DNA of 47,811 nt from Acidobacteriaceae bacterium. Lineage in GTDB: Bacteria > Acidobacteriota > Terriglobia > Terriglobales > Acidobacteriaceae. Positions 1-9,177 of the stretch are shown in pieces; positions within the stretch are counted from its first letter, which is position 1; the number at the start of each line of letters is the position of its first letter. The position numbers were made by a program, and so were the translations under genes. The notes beneath the pieces are model-generated. The model made no database searches, was not told where the DNA came from, and saw only the letters and a list, made by a program, of their open reading frames with translations. The DNA lies in the NCBI GenBank assembly GCA_003142935.1, contig PLOG01000072.1:1-47811 (forward strand), read 5' to 3'.

Positions 1-1484
1 GATCGCAGACCGTTCTCAAGGTTCAATCGCTCCATGACCTCCATATTCATCTGTTCGGTGAAGAAGCGGAAAGTATTGCACCCTTGTTCCTTGGCGGAGT
101 ACATTGCCGCATCGGCATTCTTGATCAGGGTCTCTCCATCCTCGCCGTGCTCGGGATAAACACTGATGCCAAGGCTGCAAGTGACGTTGACTGTGCGGCC
201 CTGAATGACAAATTCACCCACCACTGAATTCACAATGCGTGTGGCGATGGCCTCCACTTCGGCTAAATCCTTCACTTTGGCCAACACGATCAAAAATTCG
301 TCGCCACCCACCCGCGCCACAGTATCTTCCTGACGTATCTCGTTCTTGAGCCGGTTAGCAACCTGCTGTAGAAGCAGGTCGCCAAACGAGTGCCCAAGTG
401 AATCGTTGATGATCTTGAAACGATCGAGATCGAGGAATAAAAGCGCCGTGCCTCGCCCTCGCCGGCTGGCCGCTGCCACCGCCGCGTTCAAGTGATCGCA
501 CAGAAGCATCCGATTCGGCAGCCCGGTAAGGGCGTCGTAGTAGGCCAGATAGTCAGCCCGTTGCTGGGCGAGCTTGCGCTCGCTGATGTCCTGATTGATC
601 GCAATGAAGTGAGTGATGCAGCCTGGCCGCGATTCGACCGGAGTGATGGTCATATCTTCTGGGACCAAGCCCCCGTCTTTGCGGCGATTGACTATCTCTC
701 CGCGCCATGTTTTTCCCGAGGAAACGGCATCCCACATTTCTTTGTAGAATCCGTGATCCTGCACGCCCGACTCTAGCAAGCTGCGATTTACGCCCAGCAC
801 TTCAACAGCGGAGTAGCCAGAGAGAACCGAGAACGCCGGATTCGTCCAGACGATGTTTCCCTTCGCATCGGTGATGCATACGGAATTTGCCGCAGCTTCC
901 AACGCAGCCTCAAGCAGTTTGAGTCTTTCATTCGTCGCCGACAGTTTAGCAGTGCGCTCTGCAACTAGCCGATCGAGATCCTCCATTCGCATTCGGGCCT
1001 GGTGCATGGATGTCCACTTTGCAGTGAGCGCATGTGCAAGCTGGCTGACCTCAATGATGTCAAACGGCTTCTTGAGTACTACAAAACTGTCCGACACACC
1101 CAAACGATTGGAGATGTCATGCCAGTTGTAATCCGAATGCGCGGTGCAGATAACGATCTGAAGATCGGGGTCGGCCTCCCAAATGTGACCGATCGTTTCC
1201 ACACCGTCCCAACCAGGGGGCATTCGCACATCGACAAAGGCGAGCGCATAGGGACGGCCCGAGACCTTTGCCAACCGCACGCATTCTAGCCCGTCCTGGC
1301 CCTGGAATGCGGAGTCGATTTCAAAGACCACACCGGTCGCGGTTGTCGTGCCGAACAAGATCGCTTCATCGCTTGTCAGATCAAAGTCAGTCTCCGGGGA
1401 CAGCAGGATCTTCTTCAGATCGTCGTGAATGGCTTCGTTGTCATCCACGATGAGCAGCCGGTAGTTGTTGTTTGCGATCGTCAT
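1..1484 (-). CDS. Response regulator with REC, PAS and GGDEF domains (3' end outside window)
   Basis: Continuous minus-strand frame of about 494 codons from ATG at 1484 to the window edge. Residues about 8-130 form a receiver domain (LLIVDDNEAIHDDL with the acidic pair, FVDVRMPPGWDG around the phosphoacceptor Asp, VLKKPF with the conserved Lys). A coiled coil (MRMEDLDRLVAERTAKL) follows, then a PAS domain at about 175-295 (ANSVCITDAKGNIVWTNPAF) and a GGDEF domain with an intact RVGGDEF-type signature. The last visible residues (FFTEQMNMEVMERLNLENGL) are typical of the linker from GGDEF to EAL, so a cyclic-di-GMP phosphodiesterase domain probably continues beyond base 1. The ATG overlaps the stop codon of the kinase upstream (TAATG), so the two are translationally coupled and presumably form a cognate pair. 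It likely converts a periplasmic signal into a c-di-GMP change. Confidence 0.88.
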   Translation of the reverse strand, partial: MTIANNNYRLLIVDDNEAIHDDLKKILLSPETDFDLTSDEAILFGTTTATGVVFEIDSAFQGQDGLECVRLAKVSGRPYALAFVDVRMPPGWDGVETIGHIWEADPDLQIVICTAHSDYNWHDISNRLGVSDSFVVLKKPFDIIEVSQLAHALTAKWTSMHQARMRMEDLDRLVAERTAKLSATNERLKLLEAALEAAANSVCITDAKGNIVWTNPAFSVLSGYSAVEVLGVNRSLLESGVQDHGFYKEMWDAVSSGKTWRGEIVNRRKDGGLVPEDMTITPVESRPGCITHFIAINQDISERKLAQQRADYLAYYDALTGLPNRMLLCDHLNAAVAAASRRGRGTALLFLDLDRFKIINDSLGHSFGDLLLQQVANRLKNEIRQEDTVARVGGDEFLIVLAKVKDLAEVEAIATRIVNSVVGEFVIQGRTVNVTCSLGISVYPEHGEDGETLIKNADAAMYSAKEQGCNTFRFFTEQMNMEVMERLNLENGLR

Positions 1485-3190
1485 TAAGCCGCCGTTTCTC
1501 CAAAAGTCTCGCTGCACTTGATGGGTAGTTCGAGCGTAAAGGTCGCGCCGACATTCGTGCCTTCGCTCTCTACGGTCAGAGTGCCACCGAGCTGTTGGGC
1601 AGCCAAGGCGCCAGAGTGTAAGCCAAATCCGTGCCCGTCCTGTTTGGTTGTGAATCCGTGAGAGAAGATGCGCAACAGATTGGTCGGAAGAATGCCGATG
1701 CCATTGTCCGCTACTCGGATCGCAACACGCTCTTCGCCAACCCGTACCATGGTGATCGCGATTTGCCGGTCCGGATTGCCGGACTCCTTCACGGCATCCA
1801 TGGCATTTCGCATCAGGTTCAACAGAATCTGTAGCACTTTGTGCCGGTCGGTATTGACGAGCGGCAGTTCATCGCTCTCGATGTGCACAGCAATGTGGTG
1901 CCGATCCATACCCTGCCGCGCAATGTCCAACACATCTTTTAACAGATCGGTGAGCGCAAACTTCTCGAAGACTCCCGAGGATCGGGCGTAGGTCTGTTGC
2001 ATTGCTACGATCTCCTTGATGTGACCGACGTGTTCGACCAGGCTTGCCACTTCCCCGCCGAGCATGATGCGTTCCTGTTCCAGGTGAAGCGAGAGATTCT
2101 TCATGTAGGGAAGCACCCTCTGGCCACGCGTGTCATTTGCCAGGTAGTCGCTTAATCCGCTCTTGTGCTCTTCAAGCACACCCACCAGTTCGCCAATCTG
2201 GCTGATACGCAATGCGCGCAGATGATCGGCCACGATCGTGGCCGACACATTTACGCTGTTCAGTACATTGCCGACATTGTGCAGTACGCCGGTTGCCACT
2301 TCGGCCATTCCCGAGATGCGGGAGAGCTCGATCAATCGCTTCTGCGCATCCGCCAGTTCCACGAGGGCTTTGTCCCTGGCGACGATCTGCTCGCTGAGTT
2401 CTTGAGTTCGTTCGGTTACGCGCATTTCGAGGTCGCGCTTGGCCTCGGACAGTTCCTGATTGCGGTGCAGGATCATATCGGCCATCGTGTTGAAGGCGTT
2501 GGCCAACTGCTCGATCTCGTCATGGCTGCGGATGTCGGCACGGGCTCTCAGGTCTCCGCCGGCCACACGCTCGACCACCGATTGCAATTGCAGTATGGGT
2601 CTCACAAAGCGCCCAGCATAGGTGACAGAAACCATGAGGCTGAAGAGCACACACACGACTGCCAGAATGCCGGTCCGCAGATTTACCTGCCGAGAGCTTT
2701 CGTCGTAGGCATCGAGCGACAGCCCGACATGAATCCATCCCCACTGGATGCTTCTATAGTCGAATGGCACGGCGTAATGGAACACTCGCCGGTTGAACAT
2801 GGGCACGACCCCGAGTTCGCTCGAAGGTTGGCGCAACGCCGGATACCAATAACGATCGCTCTTCGGCTCCATACGCCACCCCTGACGGTCCACTACGATG
2901 GAGAGGCCGTCGTTTTTTGTGATCACCAGGAAGTCGACCGCTTTGTCGCCTTCCAGAACCTCCGTTGCGTGCTCGACGACGGAAGAGTAGTCCTCTGAAA
3001 TGGCAGCCTCGGCGACTTCACCCTGAAGCGCAACGGCGACGCCACTGGCCTTCGATTCCAATTCGACTCGTAGATCGCGCTTCTGTTCCGGAATCACCAC
3101 TGCCACGAAGATTCCCAAGGTGACCAGCGTGATAGTCCACGCCAGCATCACAGTGCGGCGCGCGATCCCGGTAACGATGGGAATGCGCAT
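1484..3190 (-). CDS. Membrane sensor histidine kinase
   Basis: 568-residue kinase. Transmembrane segment at about 12-34, a periplasmic sensor region, a second transmembrane segment at about 172-194, a HAMP linker to about 245, then a coiled coil. The histidine motif is [10 protein letters not shown] (His at about 304). The ATPase domain has the N box [23 protein letters not shown] and GHGFGLH. This HNVGN-type phosphoacceptor helix belongs to a recognisable kinase subgroup. The frame is open to an ATG at 3391, but that start has no Shine-Dalgarno sequence and would add 67 residues of low-complexity basic leader before the first membrane helix. The ATG at 3190 has GGAAAGGG upstream. The gene overlaps the response regulator by one base. 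The two PhnD-type binding proteins just upstream are plausible ligand presenters for its periplasmic domain (inference). Confidence 0.87.
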   Translation of the reverse strand: MRIPIVTGIARRTVMLAWTITLVTLGIFVAVVIPEQKRDLRVELESKASGVAVALQGEVAEAAISEDYSSVVEHATEVLEGDKAVDFLVITKNDGLSIVVDRQGWRMEPKSDRYWYPALRQPSSELGVVPMFNRRVFHYAVPFDYRSIQWGWIHVGLSLDAYDESSRQVNLRTGILAVVCVLFSLMVSVTYAGRFVRPILQLQSVVERVAGGDLRARADIRSHDEIEQLANAFNTMADMILHRNQELSEAKRDLEMRVTERTQELSEQIVARDKALVELADAQKRLIELSRISGMAEVATGVLHNVGNVLNSVNVSATIVADHLRALRISQIGELVGVLEEHKSGLSDYLANDTRGQRVLPYMKNLSLHLEQERIMLGGEVASLVEHVGHIKEIVAMQQTYARSSGVFEKFALTDLLKDVLDIARQGMDRHHIAVHIESDELPLVNTDRHKVLQILLNLMRNAMDAVKESGNPDRQIAITMVRVGEERVAIRVADNGIGILPTNLLRIFSHGFTTKQDGHGFGLHSGALAAQQLGGTLTVESEGTNVGATFTLELPIKCSETFGETAA

Positions 3191-3673
3191 CAAACCGGCC
3201 CTTTCCGCGAGTGTGCCTGCAGCTCGGACAACCGGACCCGCGATTGCCGCCGCTTGATTCTTCCGCGTTGATACATCGTCAAATGCTTTCACCAACAAAG
3301 GGCCAGATCCCCGAACTTGTGTGTGAGAGCGCCTCTGCAATACAACATCGGCAAGAAACTGCTGCCTCTTTTGAAGAAAGCCATGTTGCATTGATTCAGG
3401 ACAGTACTTTTTGTCGGAGCGTGTGCTTATATTGATATTTAAACGGCGTGGCGCACGGACGGGGTGCAGCTTTTAAAGTTCTGCCCCGGCACGACGCAGG
3501 CCGCATTCAAAGAAGCGGTTATTTATCCAAAAGTCCCGAGTACTACAGTTGAATTTCATTCAAATCCTGGGAAGACGCCCAGGGGCCCGGGCCTGAATGC
3601 TCCGTAAAGTCGCCTCATTCAAAGGGTTGCCCCCCTGCTCCCTTCGAAAAAACCTCGATTTACAGTTGCAGTT
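3191..3673. other. Intergenic region upstream of the kinase
   Basis: 483 bases between the kinase start and the stop of the neighbouring binding-protein gene. The part to 3391 is open in the kinase frame and could be a longer kinase N-terminus. In the rest I see no convincing gene, and no promoter that I would defend. Confidence 0.4.
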
Positions 3674-4603
3674 CTAGTTGGACTGCCGTGCCTTTAGACG
3701 ATCGAACTGGCGCACCATCTCCAGGGTGCCCTTCATCACCGAGACTGGCCTCACAACGAATGCACTGGATTGGAACAAGGCGACGATCTGCCTTCCCGCG
3801 GGAACCGTGGAAACGCGCTCAATCGCATCGATCATAACCTTGCGGGCTTTCGCGCTCGTGTTGCGGCGGAAGCCGAACACAATCGGGATCACCTTGGGCG
3901 ACACTGCCAGCACCCGCAGATCCCGGCCAAGCTGGGGGTTCAGCTCCACTGCCGTCTCCCAGCTGCGGCGGGCCATGCAAGCCCCGTCCGCACGGTGAAA
4001 GAAGACCGGCAGAATGACCATATTCAGCTTGTCGGATTCTGCGTAGCCGCCAAAGAAGCGTTCGGGCGCAGGCAGGTTGTTTGTGGACAGCATGGTGTTC
4101 AGCCAGGCAGGCAGCAGAACCATGTCCCGATGCAGGTGCGACAGAATCTGCGCTCCCCGAAGATCGGCAAGCTGATTGAACCGGCCGCTCCTATGCACCA
4201 GCAGCACATAGTTGATCCCGTCGGCAAGAGACTCCTCAATCACCAGCGAATCCGGATCGGTTAAGTCGACAATTTTTGCGAACTCCAGGGCGGTCATTCC
4301 GTAACAGTCGAGCGTCCCCTGGCGGACACTCCGAACCAGATCTTCAGAAGCGATGAAGATTTCAGGTACAGGCTCCGCAGTGACATAGCCGAACTGTTCC
4401 TTGACCTCGCGGAGCCAAACCTTGTAGGCAGTCCGGGCGTCGTTGATATTGGCCCCGGCCAGCGTCTCCTGGCTGATCGCCAGCCGCAAAACAGGCTTTC
4501 CATCCTCGGCGTTGCAATATCCAGGCGCCAGTGCGCTGGCCGCAGTTCCGGCCATCAGAAACAAGTACTGGCGCCGCGTCATTTGCCTGTCAAAACATTC
4601 CAT
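3674..4603 (-). CDS. PhnD-type periplasmic substrate-binding protein (copy A)
   Basis: 309 residues. An N-terminal export signal contains an arginine pair (TRRQYLFLMAGTAASALAPG), so it may be Tat- or Sec-exported. The body is a phosphate/phosphonate-binding-like (PhnD family) type II binding protein: LRLAISQETLAGANINDARTA, a DCYGMTALEFAKI segment where family members approach the ligand, and ADLRGAQILSHLHRD before the hinge. ATG at 4603 is preferred because GGAAG lies upstream and the signal peptide then begins about 9 residues in, as in its paralogue. No ABC permease or ATPase gene is nearby. The neighbours are a kinase/response-regulator pair and a TolC protein, so a sensing role is at least as likely as uptake. 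It is about 60 percent identical by eye to the gene upstream, so the two are a tandem duplication. Confidence 0.8.
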   Translation of the reverse strand: MECFDRQMTRRQYLFLMAGTAASALAPGYCNAEDGKPVLRLAISQETLAGANINDARTAYKVWLREVKEQFGYVTAEPVPEIFIASEDLVRSVRQGTLDCYGMTALEFAKIVDLTDPDSLVIEESLADGINYVLLVHRSGRFNQLADLRGAQILSHLHRDMVLLPAWLNTMLSTNNLPAPERFFGGYAESDKLNMVILPVFFHRADGACMARRSWETAVELNPQLGRDLRVLAVSPKVIPIVFGFRRNTSAKARKVMIDAIERVSTVPAGRQIVALFQSSAFVVRPVSVMKGTLEMVRQFDRLKARQSN

Positions 4604-4637
4604 CTTGTTGCACTTCCATTCGGTCCCTTGGGGTGCC

Positions 4638-5585
4638 TCAGGGTTTTCCGTTCCGCGAGCCTGCCTGCGGTGCGGACAACCGCTCAAACTGGCGCACCAT
4701 TTCCACAGTGCTCTTCATGACCGAGGTCGGGCGCGTGACAAACCCGTGCGCCTGATACAAGTCGGAGATCTGCCTTCCCGCAGTCGAGTTGGAGATGGTC
4801 AGCATCGAATCCAGAAGCATCTTCTGGCCATTCGCATTGCAGCCGCGGCGAAATCCTATGGCAATTGGGATGATCTTTGGCGATACCTCCAAGGGCCGAA
4901 GATCGCGGCCAAGTTGGGGATTCAATTCCACGGCTGTCTCCCAGTTGCGGCGTGCCAGACAGGCTCCATCTGCGCGACCAAAGAAGACCGGCAGCACAAC
5001 CTGGTTTATCGTGTTGCGAGCCAGGAGGCTTGCGAAGAAGCGCTCCGGCATCGGAAGCTTGTTTGCGGCCAGCATGGTGCTCAACCAGGCAGGCAGCAGA
5101 ACCATATCGCGATGAAAGTGCGTCAGTATCTGCGCGCCCCGCAAGTCGGCAAGCTTGTTGAACCGGCTTGCGGTATGTACCAGCAGAACGTACTCGATAC
5201 CATCGGCCAGATAGTCTTGCAGCACCAGCACGTCGGGGTCGGTCAACTCGGCGATCTCTGTAAATTCCAGCGCGGTAACGCCAAAACAATCGATCGTGCC
5301 CTGACGAATCCCCCGAATCATCTCTTGGGAGGGGATAAAAACTCCGGGGACGACTTCCGCGGTGGGGTGTCCAAATCCATGGGTGATCTCGCTGATCCAG
5401 ACCTGATAGGCAGCCCGTGCGTCATTGATATTTGCGCCGGCAAGCGTCTCCACACTCACGGCGACGCGCAAGAGCCTGGTTTCACTTCCGGCCCGGCAGA
5501 TTTCAGGAGCAAGCGCGGAAGCGCCGGCCCCGGCAAGGAGAGCCAGGCATTGTCGCCGGGTTATTCGCTCGTCTGATCGGCCCAC
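4638..5585 (-). CDS. PhnD-type periplasmic substrate-binding protein (copy B)
   Basis: 315 residues and paralogous to copy A over the whole length (VETLAGANINDARAAYQVW, GTIDCFGVTALEFTEI, ADLRGAQILTHFHRDMVLLPAWL, FFGRADGACLARRNWETAVELN). The export signal is ITRRQCLALLAGAGASALAPEICRA; the Cys after the arginine pair is part of the hydrophobic core rather than a clear lipobox. The frame is open to an ATG at 5657. GTG at 5585 has GGAG 8 bases upstream and places TRRQ at residue 9, exactly as in copy A, so I chose GTG. The gap to copy A is 34 bases and to the TolC gene about 118, which suggests one transcript. Ligand unknown; the family binds phosphate, phosphonates and related oxyanions, but diverged members next to kinases often act as sensors. 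Confidence 0.8.
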   Translation of the reverse strand: MGRSDERITRRQCLALLAGAGASALAPEICRAGSETRLLRVAVSVETLAGANINDARAAYQVWISEITHGFGHPTAEVVPGVFIPSQEMIRGIRQGTIDCFGVTALEFTEIAELTDPDVLVLQDYLADGIEYVLLVHTASRFNKLADLRGAQILTHFHRDMVLLPAWLSTMLAANKLPMPERFFASLLARNTINQVVLPVFFGRADGACLARRNWETAVELNPQLGRDLRPLEVSPKIIPIAIGFRRGCNANGQKMLLDSMLTISNSTAGRQISDLYQAHGFVTRPTSVMKSTVEMVRQFERLSAPQAGSRNGKP

Positions 5586-5703
5586 AGCATCGTCTCCATC
5601 TTGGCCCAACGCAGTTCCAGGATTCTGAGAATCCCGCGGACCGAACCGATTGACCAAAAATCTCCCAAATCGCCAAGGAAGTCACGCCATTCCCAGGACA
5701 TCT

Positions 5704-7245
5704 TCAACGGGCCGGGTTCAACTCGGCCTGGACACTCTTTCCAACCATCAAATCGATCCTGGCTTGCAGGGCCATATGGTCGTAGACCGCTTTGTCGTGG
5801 GCCGCGGTAACCAGGGCCTCCTGCAGCTGCGCCCGAATCACTTTTTCCGTAGCTACCAATCCGGTTTGATAACCTCGCAACGTCAGTTCAGCGTCATCCT
5901 TGGCGGCAGTGTCGGCATCCTGCGTTGCCTGGACAACCTTTTCGCTGGCGCCCAGGTCCTGGAACATGCTGCGTAACTGCAGGCCCAGGCCCTCGGCCAG
6001 AAGCAGCTTCTTTTCCTTGAGCTGGTTGATCTTCGCGCGCGCTTCAGCAACCCTCTCGCGAGTGAGGAAACCGTCGAAGATCGGAACTTCCACTCCCAGA
6101 TCGACCGACCAGCCGTCCTTGTTGTTGGAGGTCGACAGGCCGCCTCCGTAGCTGTTCCACCGCTTGTGCAACTCGCCCTTGAGACCGATCTTCGGAAAAT
6201 AGCCGCTGGCCGCCGTGGCGCGTTCGCCTTCGAACGCCTTCAGGCCGGCATCGATCTCTGACCAGTCTGGATTGAATTCATAAGCCGTGGAGACCAGGTC
6301 GTCCAGATTCCCGCTATAAGGATTGAACGGCACTGTCTCGTCTTTGGGGATCACAGTCGATTTCCACGACAAGCCTATCGTGTAGGCCAGCGCAGCCTCG
6401 GCCGATGCCTCGTTGGCTTCCAGCGGTGCTACTATCGATCGCACCGTCTCCGTCACTACCTTGTTGTCAAGGTAGTCGGCCTTGTTCACTGTGCCGGAAC
6501 CATCTTTGTAGATCGACTCGGTCATCTTGAGGGTTGCTTCCATGCGCTCCAGGGTGTCATTGCCCAGTTGATGAAGCTGGCGGGCGAGCACCGCGCCGTA
6601 GTAAATCCGGATCACATTCTCTGTCAGTTCCAGATCTGTGCGGCGCGCCTCGGCTTTGGCCACGCTCACCGCGCCGAGCGATTGCTCGCTGTAGCCCTTG
6701 CGCATGCCGCCATCGAAGAGGAGCCACTTGAAGTCGCCTGAGATCGATTCCGTCGCCGGATTCATCAGCTTGACGTCTTGTGACGGAATGGGAAATACCT
6801 GTGTGCCAGTAGTCACCGTCTGGCCGGGAAAGCTCACGGGCATCTGCACAGCGACCGGCGGAAACCCTGGGCCGAACGTATTCGCGGGAATCGTGACAAT
6901 CGCTGCTCCACCGGGAACGGTGATCGACTGAGCCGGTATCTCCATGGCGCTGGCGGGATAGACAAAGTTGGGCGACGAACTCATCTCGTCGATTCCGCCC
7001 TGGGCGTTAATCTGCGGCCAATAGCCAGCCAGTGCCTGGCGGTGTTGGGCCTCGGCCACCGCGACGGCGAACTGGCTGGCGGGGCGGCTGTGGTTCTTCT
7101 CCATGGCGATGCGCAAACACTCGCTGAGCGACAGCACTTGGCTGCCTTCTGTTTGCGTCTGCCCAAATGCAGGCGGAATATCTGCCAATGGAAACACCGT
7201 AAGAACCGAAACAATGCAGATAATGGGCAACCTGATGCGTTTCAT
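5704..7245 (-). CDS. TolC-family outer-membrane efflux protein
   Basis: 513 residues with a Sec signal peptide (hydrophobic run IICIVSVLTVFPLA, cleavage near PAFGQ). The sequence is two repeats of the outer membrane efflux protein domain: ALAGYWPQINAQGG, FDGGMRKGYSEQ, then FNPDWSEIDAGLKAFEGERATAASGYFPKIGLKGE and the EVPIFDGFLTRERVAEARAKINQLKEKK helix. Between residues about 70 and 140 there is a Pro/Val/Thr-rich insertion (ASAMEIPAQSITVPGG and following) before the strand-forming part, longer than in textbook TolC and probably extracellular. No inner-membrane pump or periplasmic adaptor gene accompanies it here. Probably first gene of the leftward unit with the PhnD-type proteins and the two-component pair. 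Confidence 0.85.
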   Translation of the reverse strand: MKRIRLPIICIVSVLTVFPLADIPPAFGQTQTEGSQVLSLSECLRIAMEKNHSRPASQFAVAVAEAQHRQALAGYWPQINAQGGIDEMSSSPNFVYPASAMEIPAQSITVPGGAAIVTIPANTFGPGFPPVAVQMPVSFPGQTVTTGTQVFPIPSQDVKLMNPATESISGDFKWLLFDGGMRKGYSEQSLGAVSVAKAEARRTDLELTENVIRIYYGAVLARQLHQLGNDTLERMEATLKMTESIYKDGSGTVNKADYLDNKVVTETVRSIVAPLEANEASAEAALAYTIGLSWKSTVIPKDETVPFNPYSGNLDDLVSTAYEFNPDWSEIDAGLKAFEGERATAASGYFPKIGLKGELHKRWNSYGGGLSTSNNKDGWSVDLGVEVPIFDGFLTRERVAEARAKINQLKEKKLLLAEGLGLQLRSMFQDLGASEKVVQATQDADTAAKDDAELTLRGYQTGLVATEKVIRAQLQEALVTAAHDKAVYDHMALQARIDLMVGKSVQAELNPAR

Positions 7246-7952
7246 AGACTACTTATCGACCGTTCAAGCACAGAGTTCATTCCCCAAGTGCCCCCGGACC
7301 GCTTCACGATATATCGGCGCCTTGGTCGAATCGCGTCGCGAGCACTCGACGAGACATTCGCGTCGCAGTTTGCCAGCGAGTCTGTGGACTAACCGCAGAT
7401 GCCCTTGAGCACGGAATCAAACAAGCGAACACGTATATGCGACCGGGAAATCTTTCCAAGGATGGCCGAAATCCAGCACCTTTCGCGGAGATCTTCCAGA
7501 CCGCGATGAGGTGAAACATCTGATTTACCTGCAAGGTTACGTCTGTGTACTGTCCCGTTTTGAATCAAGCCATGGCCCTTTAAGCAAGGACAGAGCACTT
7601 TTGGCAGCAGTTCTAAATGAAAATGGGAACCCATCTAGCCATTTTCCCAAGGGTTGAACTGTGCTCTGTTGAGGCCTGGAGATATTCGAATCGCTTTTGG
7701 AGGGGTTGCGCAGGGTGTGCGCGGGATTGCCAGATAGACGGCTCGGTACGGACATGGACTACACGATGGCGGATATTGGGCCTCCGGCGTTTTCCTTGTT
7801 TTTTATGCAGAGTGAATCGTTTTTGTTCCATCAGCGTCGGCTGGAGCAAGGGCACGTTACCTCGAATTGTCACACCCTCTTCGGAATCAAGTAGATGCCC
7901 TCGCCTCCAGCAAAGCTCAACCCATTTAGAACTTCTGGGACTTACGCCATCG
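7246..7952. other. Gene-poor spacer between lipA and the TolC gene
   Basis: 707 bases in which the possible reading frames on both strands are short, overlap each other and resemble no family I recognise. It holds the promoter region of the TolC operon (right to left) and the end of the lipA transcript. I see no transposase, RNA gene or strong hairpin. It may be decayed sequence. Confidence 0.4.
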
Positions 7953-8882
7953 TCAGCCCGTTGATGCCGCTTGCTCATGCGCATTGTAACTCGATCGCAC
8001 CAGCGGCCCAGATTCCACGTGCCGGAAACCCATCCTGAGTGCCTCAGCTTTCAAGTCAGCGAATTCACCTGGCGTATAGAGGCGGGCTATGGGTAGGTGA
8101 TCGCGCGAAGGGCGAAGGTATTGGCCGATGGTCAGAATGTCGCAATGCACCACCGCCAGATCGCGGAAAACCTGGAGCAACTCGTCGATTTCCTCACCCA
8201 GCCCTACCATGACCCCAGACTTGGTCACCCCTTCGGGAATTAGCTCTTTGGAGTATCGCAACAACTCGATCGTCCTCTCGTAGCGAGCTCCAGAGCGCAC
8301 CATCCGGTAAAGGCGCGGGACAGACTCGGTGTTGTGGTTCAGGACCTCGGGCCGGGCCTCGACCACCATTCGGATTGCCTCCTGATTCCCCTGGAAATCG
8401 GGAATAAGCACCTCAATCCTGCACCCTGGAGCCTGGCGGCGAATCTCTTCAATTACCAGTGCGAACGCACGCGCACCACCCATTAGGTCGTCATCCCGAT
8501 TCACGCTGGTGATAACGGCGTGTTGCAAGCCAAGCGCGGCCACAGCCTCTGCTACGCGCCGCGGCTCGTCGAAGTCGATGGGCGCAGGCCTCCCCTTGGG
8601 CACAGCGCAAAACCCGCAGCGCCGCGTGCAAAGGTTGCCCAGCATCATGAAAGTCGCGGTCTTGTGATGCCAGCACTCGCCGATGTTGGGGCATTGCGCA
8701 CTCTCACACACCGTGTTGAGCCCCAATGATCGCGCCAGCCGCTTCAGGTCATGATGATTTTCGCCCGCAGGCGCCCGCGCCTTCAACCACTCGGGTTTGG
8801 GAACCGGAGTCTTGCGTATTGGTTCAATCTGTACCAATTCGGTGTCTTCGTGATTCTCTTGACAGTTAAGAGGTACCCTCAT
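7953..8882 (-). CDS. lipA: Lipoyl synthase
   Basis: Radical-SAM enzyme that inserts two sulfurs into protein-bound octanoyl chains to make lipoyl groups. 309 residues from ATG 8882, the normal family length. Both iron-sulfur clusters are visible: the auxiliary cluster CX4CX5C (C59, C64, C70, in CESAQCPNIGEC) and the radical-SAM CX3CX2C (C85, C89, C92, in CTRRCGFC). The C-terminal RSSY that ligates the auxiliary cluster is present (VRSSYNA). The frame is open for another 81 codons upstream, but that part is a truncated SDR, so the ATG at 8882 is the right start. It lies at the end of a 2-oxoacid dehydrogenase operon whose E2 needs this cofactor. No octanoyltransferase (lipB/lipM) is in the window. 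Confidence 0.93.
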   Translation of the reverse strand: MRVPLNCQENHEDTELVQIEPIRKTPVPKPEWLKARAPAGENHHDLKRLARSLGLNTVCESAQCPNIGECWHHKTATFMMLGNLCTRRCGFCAVPKGRPAPIDFDEPRRVAEAVAALGLQHAVITSVNRDDDLMGGARAFALVIEEIRRQAPGCRIEVLIPDFQGNQEAIRMVVEARPEVLNHNTESVPRLYRMVRSGARYERTIELLRYSKELIPEGVTKSGVMVGLGEEIDELLQVFRDLAVVHCDILTIGQYLRPSRDHLPIARLYTPGEFADLKAEALRMGFRHVESGPLVRSSYNAHEQAASTG

Positions 8883-9134
8883 TTCGCCCGGATCTAATTT
8901 GGCGGATGACGGCTGGCCTAACCGCTTCTGGAAACCTGGTCGTGGACAGAGCGGAGATTGCGAGCGAGAGCTGTCGAAGCTCGTGACGAATGACGCCTGT
9001 TCCCCGATATCGGCAGTCAGTTTTTGCGCTGCATCTCTCCGTCTTCCATGGATGATGACCTGCTCACCTTCGTGAGCAAAGAGTCGAGCCAAGGCCTCCC
9101 CCAATCCGGTGGTCGAGCCGGTCACCAGGATTAC
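8883..9134 (-). pseudogene. Truncated short-chain dehydrogenase fragment in front of lipA
   Basis: In the lipA frame, upstream of its ATG, the sequence reads VILVTGSTTGLGEALARLF and then EGEQVIIHGRRRDAAQKL, which is the first beta-alpha-beta unit of an SDR with the TGxxxGxG cofactor motif. It begins directly after a stop codon (9135-9137), lacks a start, and runs into unrelated sequence after about 50 residues. I read it as a leftover of a deleted SDR gene joined to the lipA leader by rearrangement, not a fusion protein. Confidence 0.7.
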
Positions 9135-9177
9135 TTATAGTCCTTCAAGCGCACACTGGCAGGAGTTCCCCGCTGGT

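Noticed and set aside
2165-2998. 277-codon plus-strand frame
   Set aside because: It is antisense to the histidine kinase, which has complete domain motifs; the plus-strand translation has no family features.
4443-5576. 377-codon plus-strand frame over the two PhnD-type genes
   Set aside because: Antisense shadow of two clear paralogues; its internal repeat merely mirrors the duplication.
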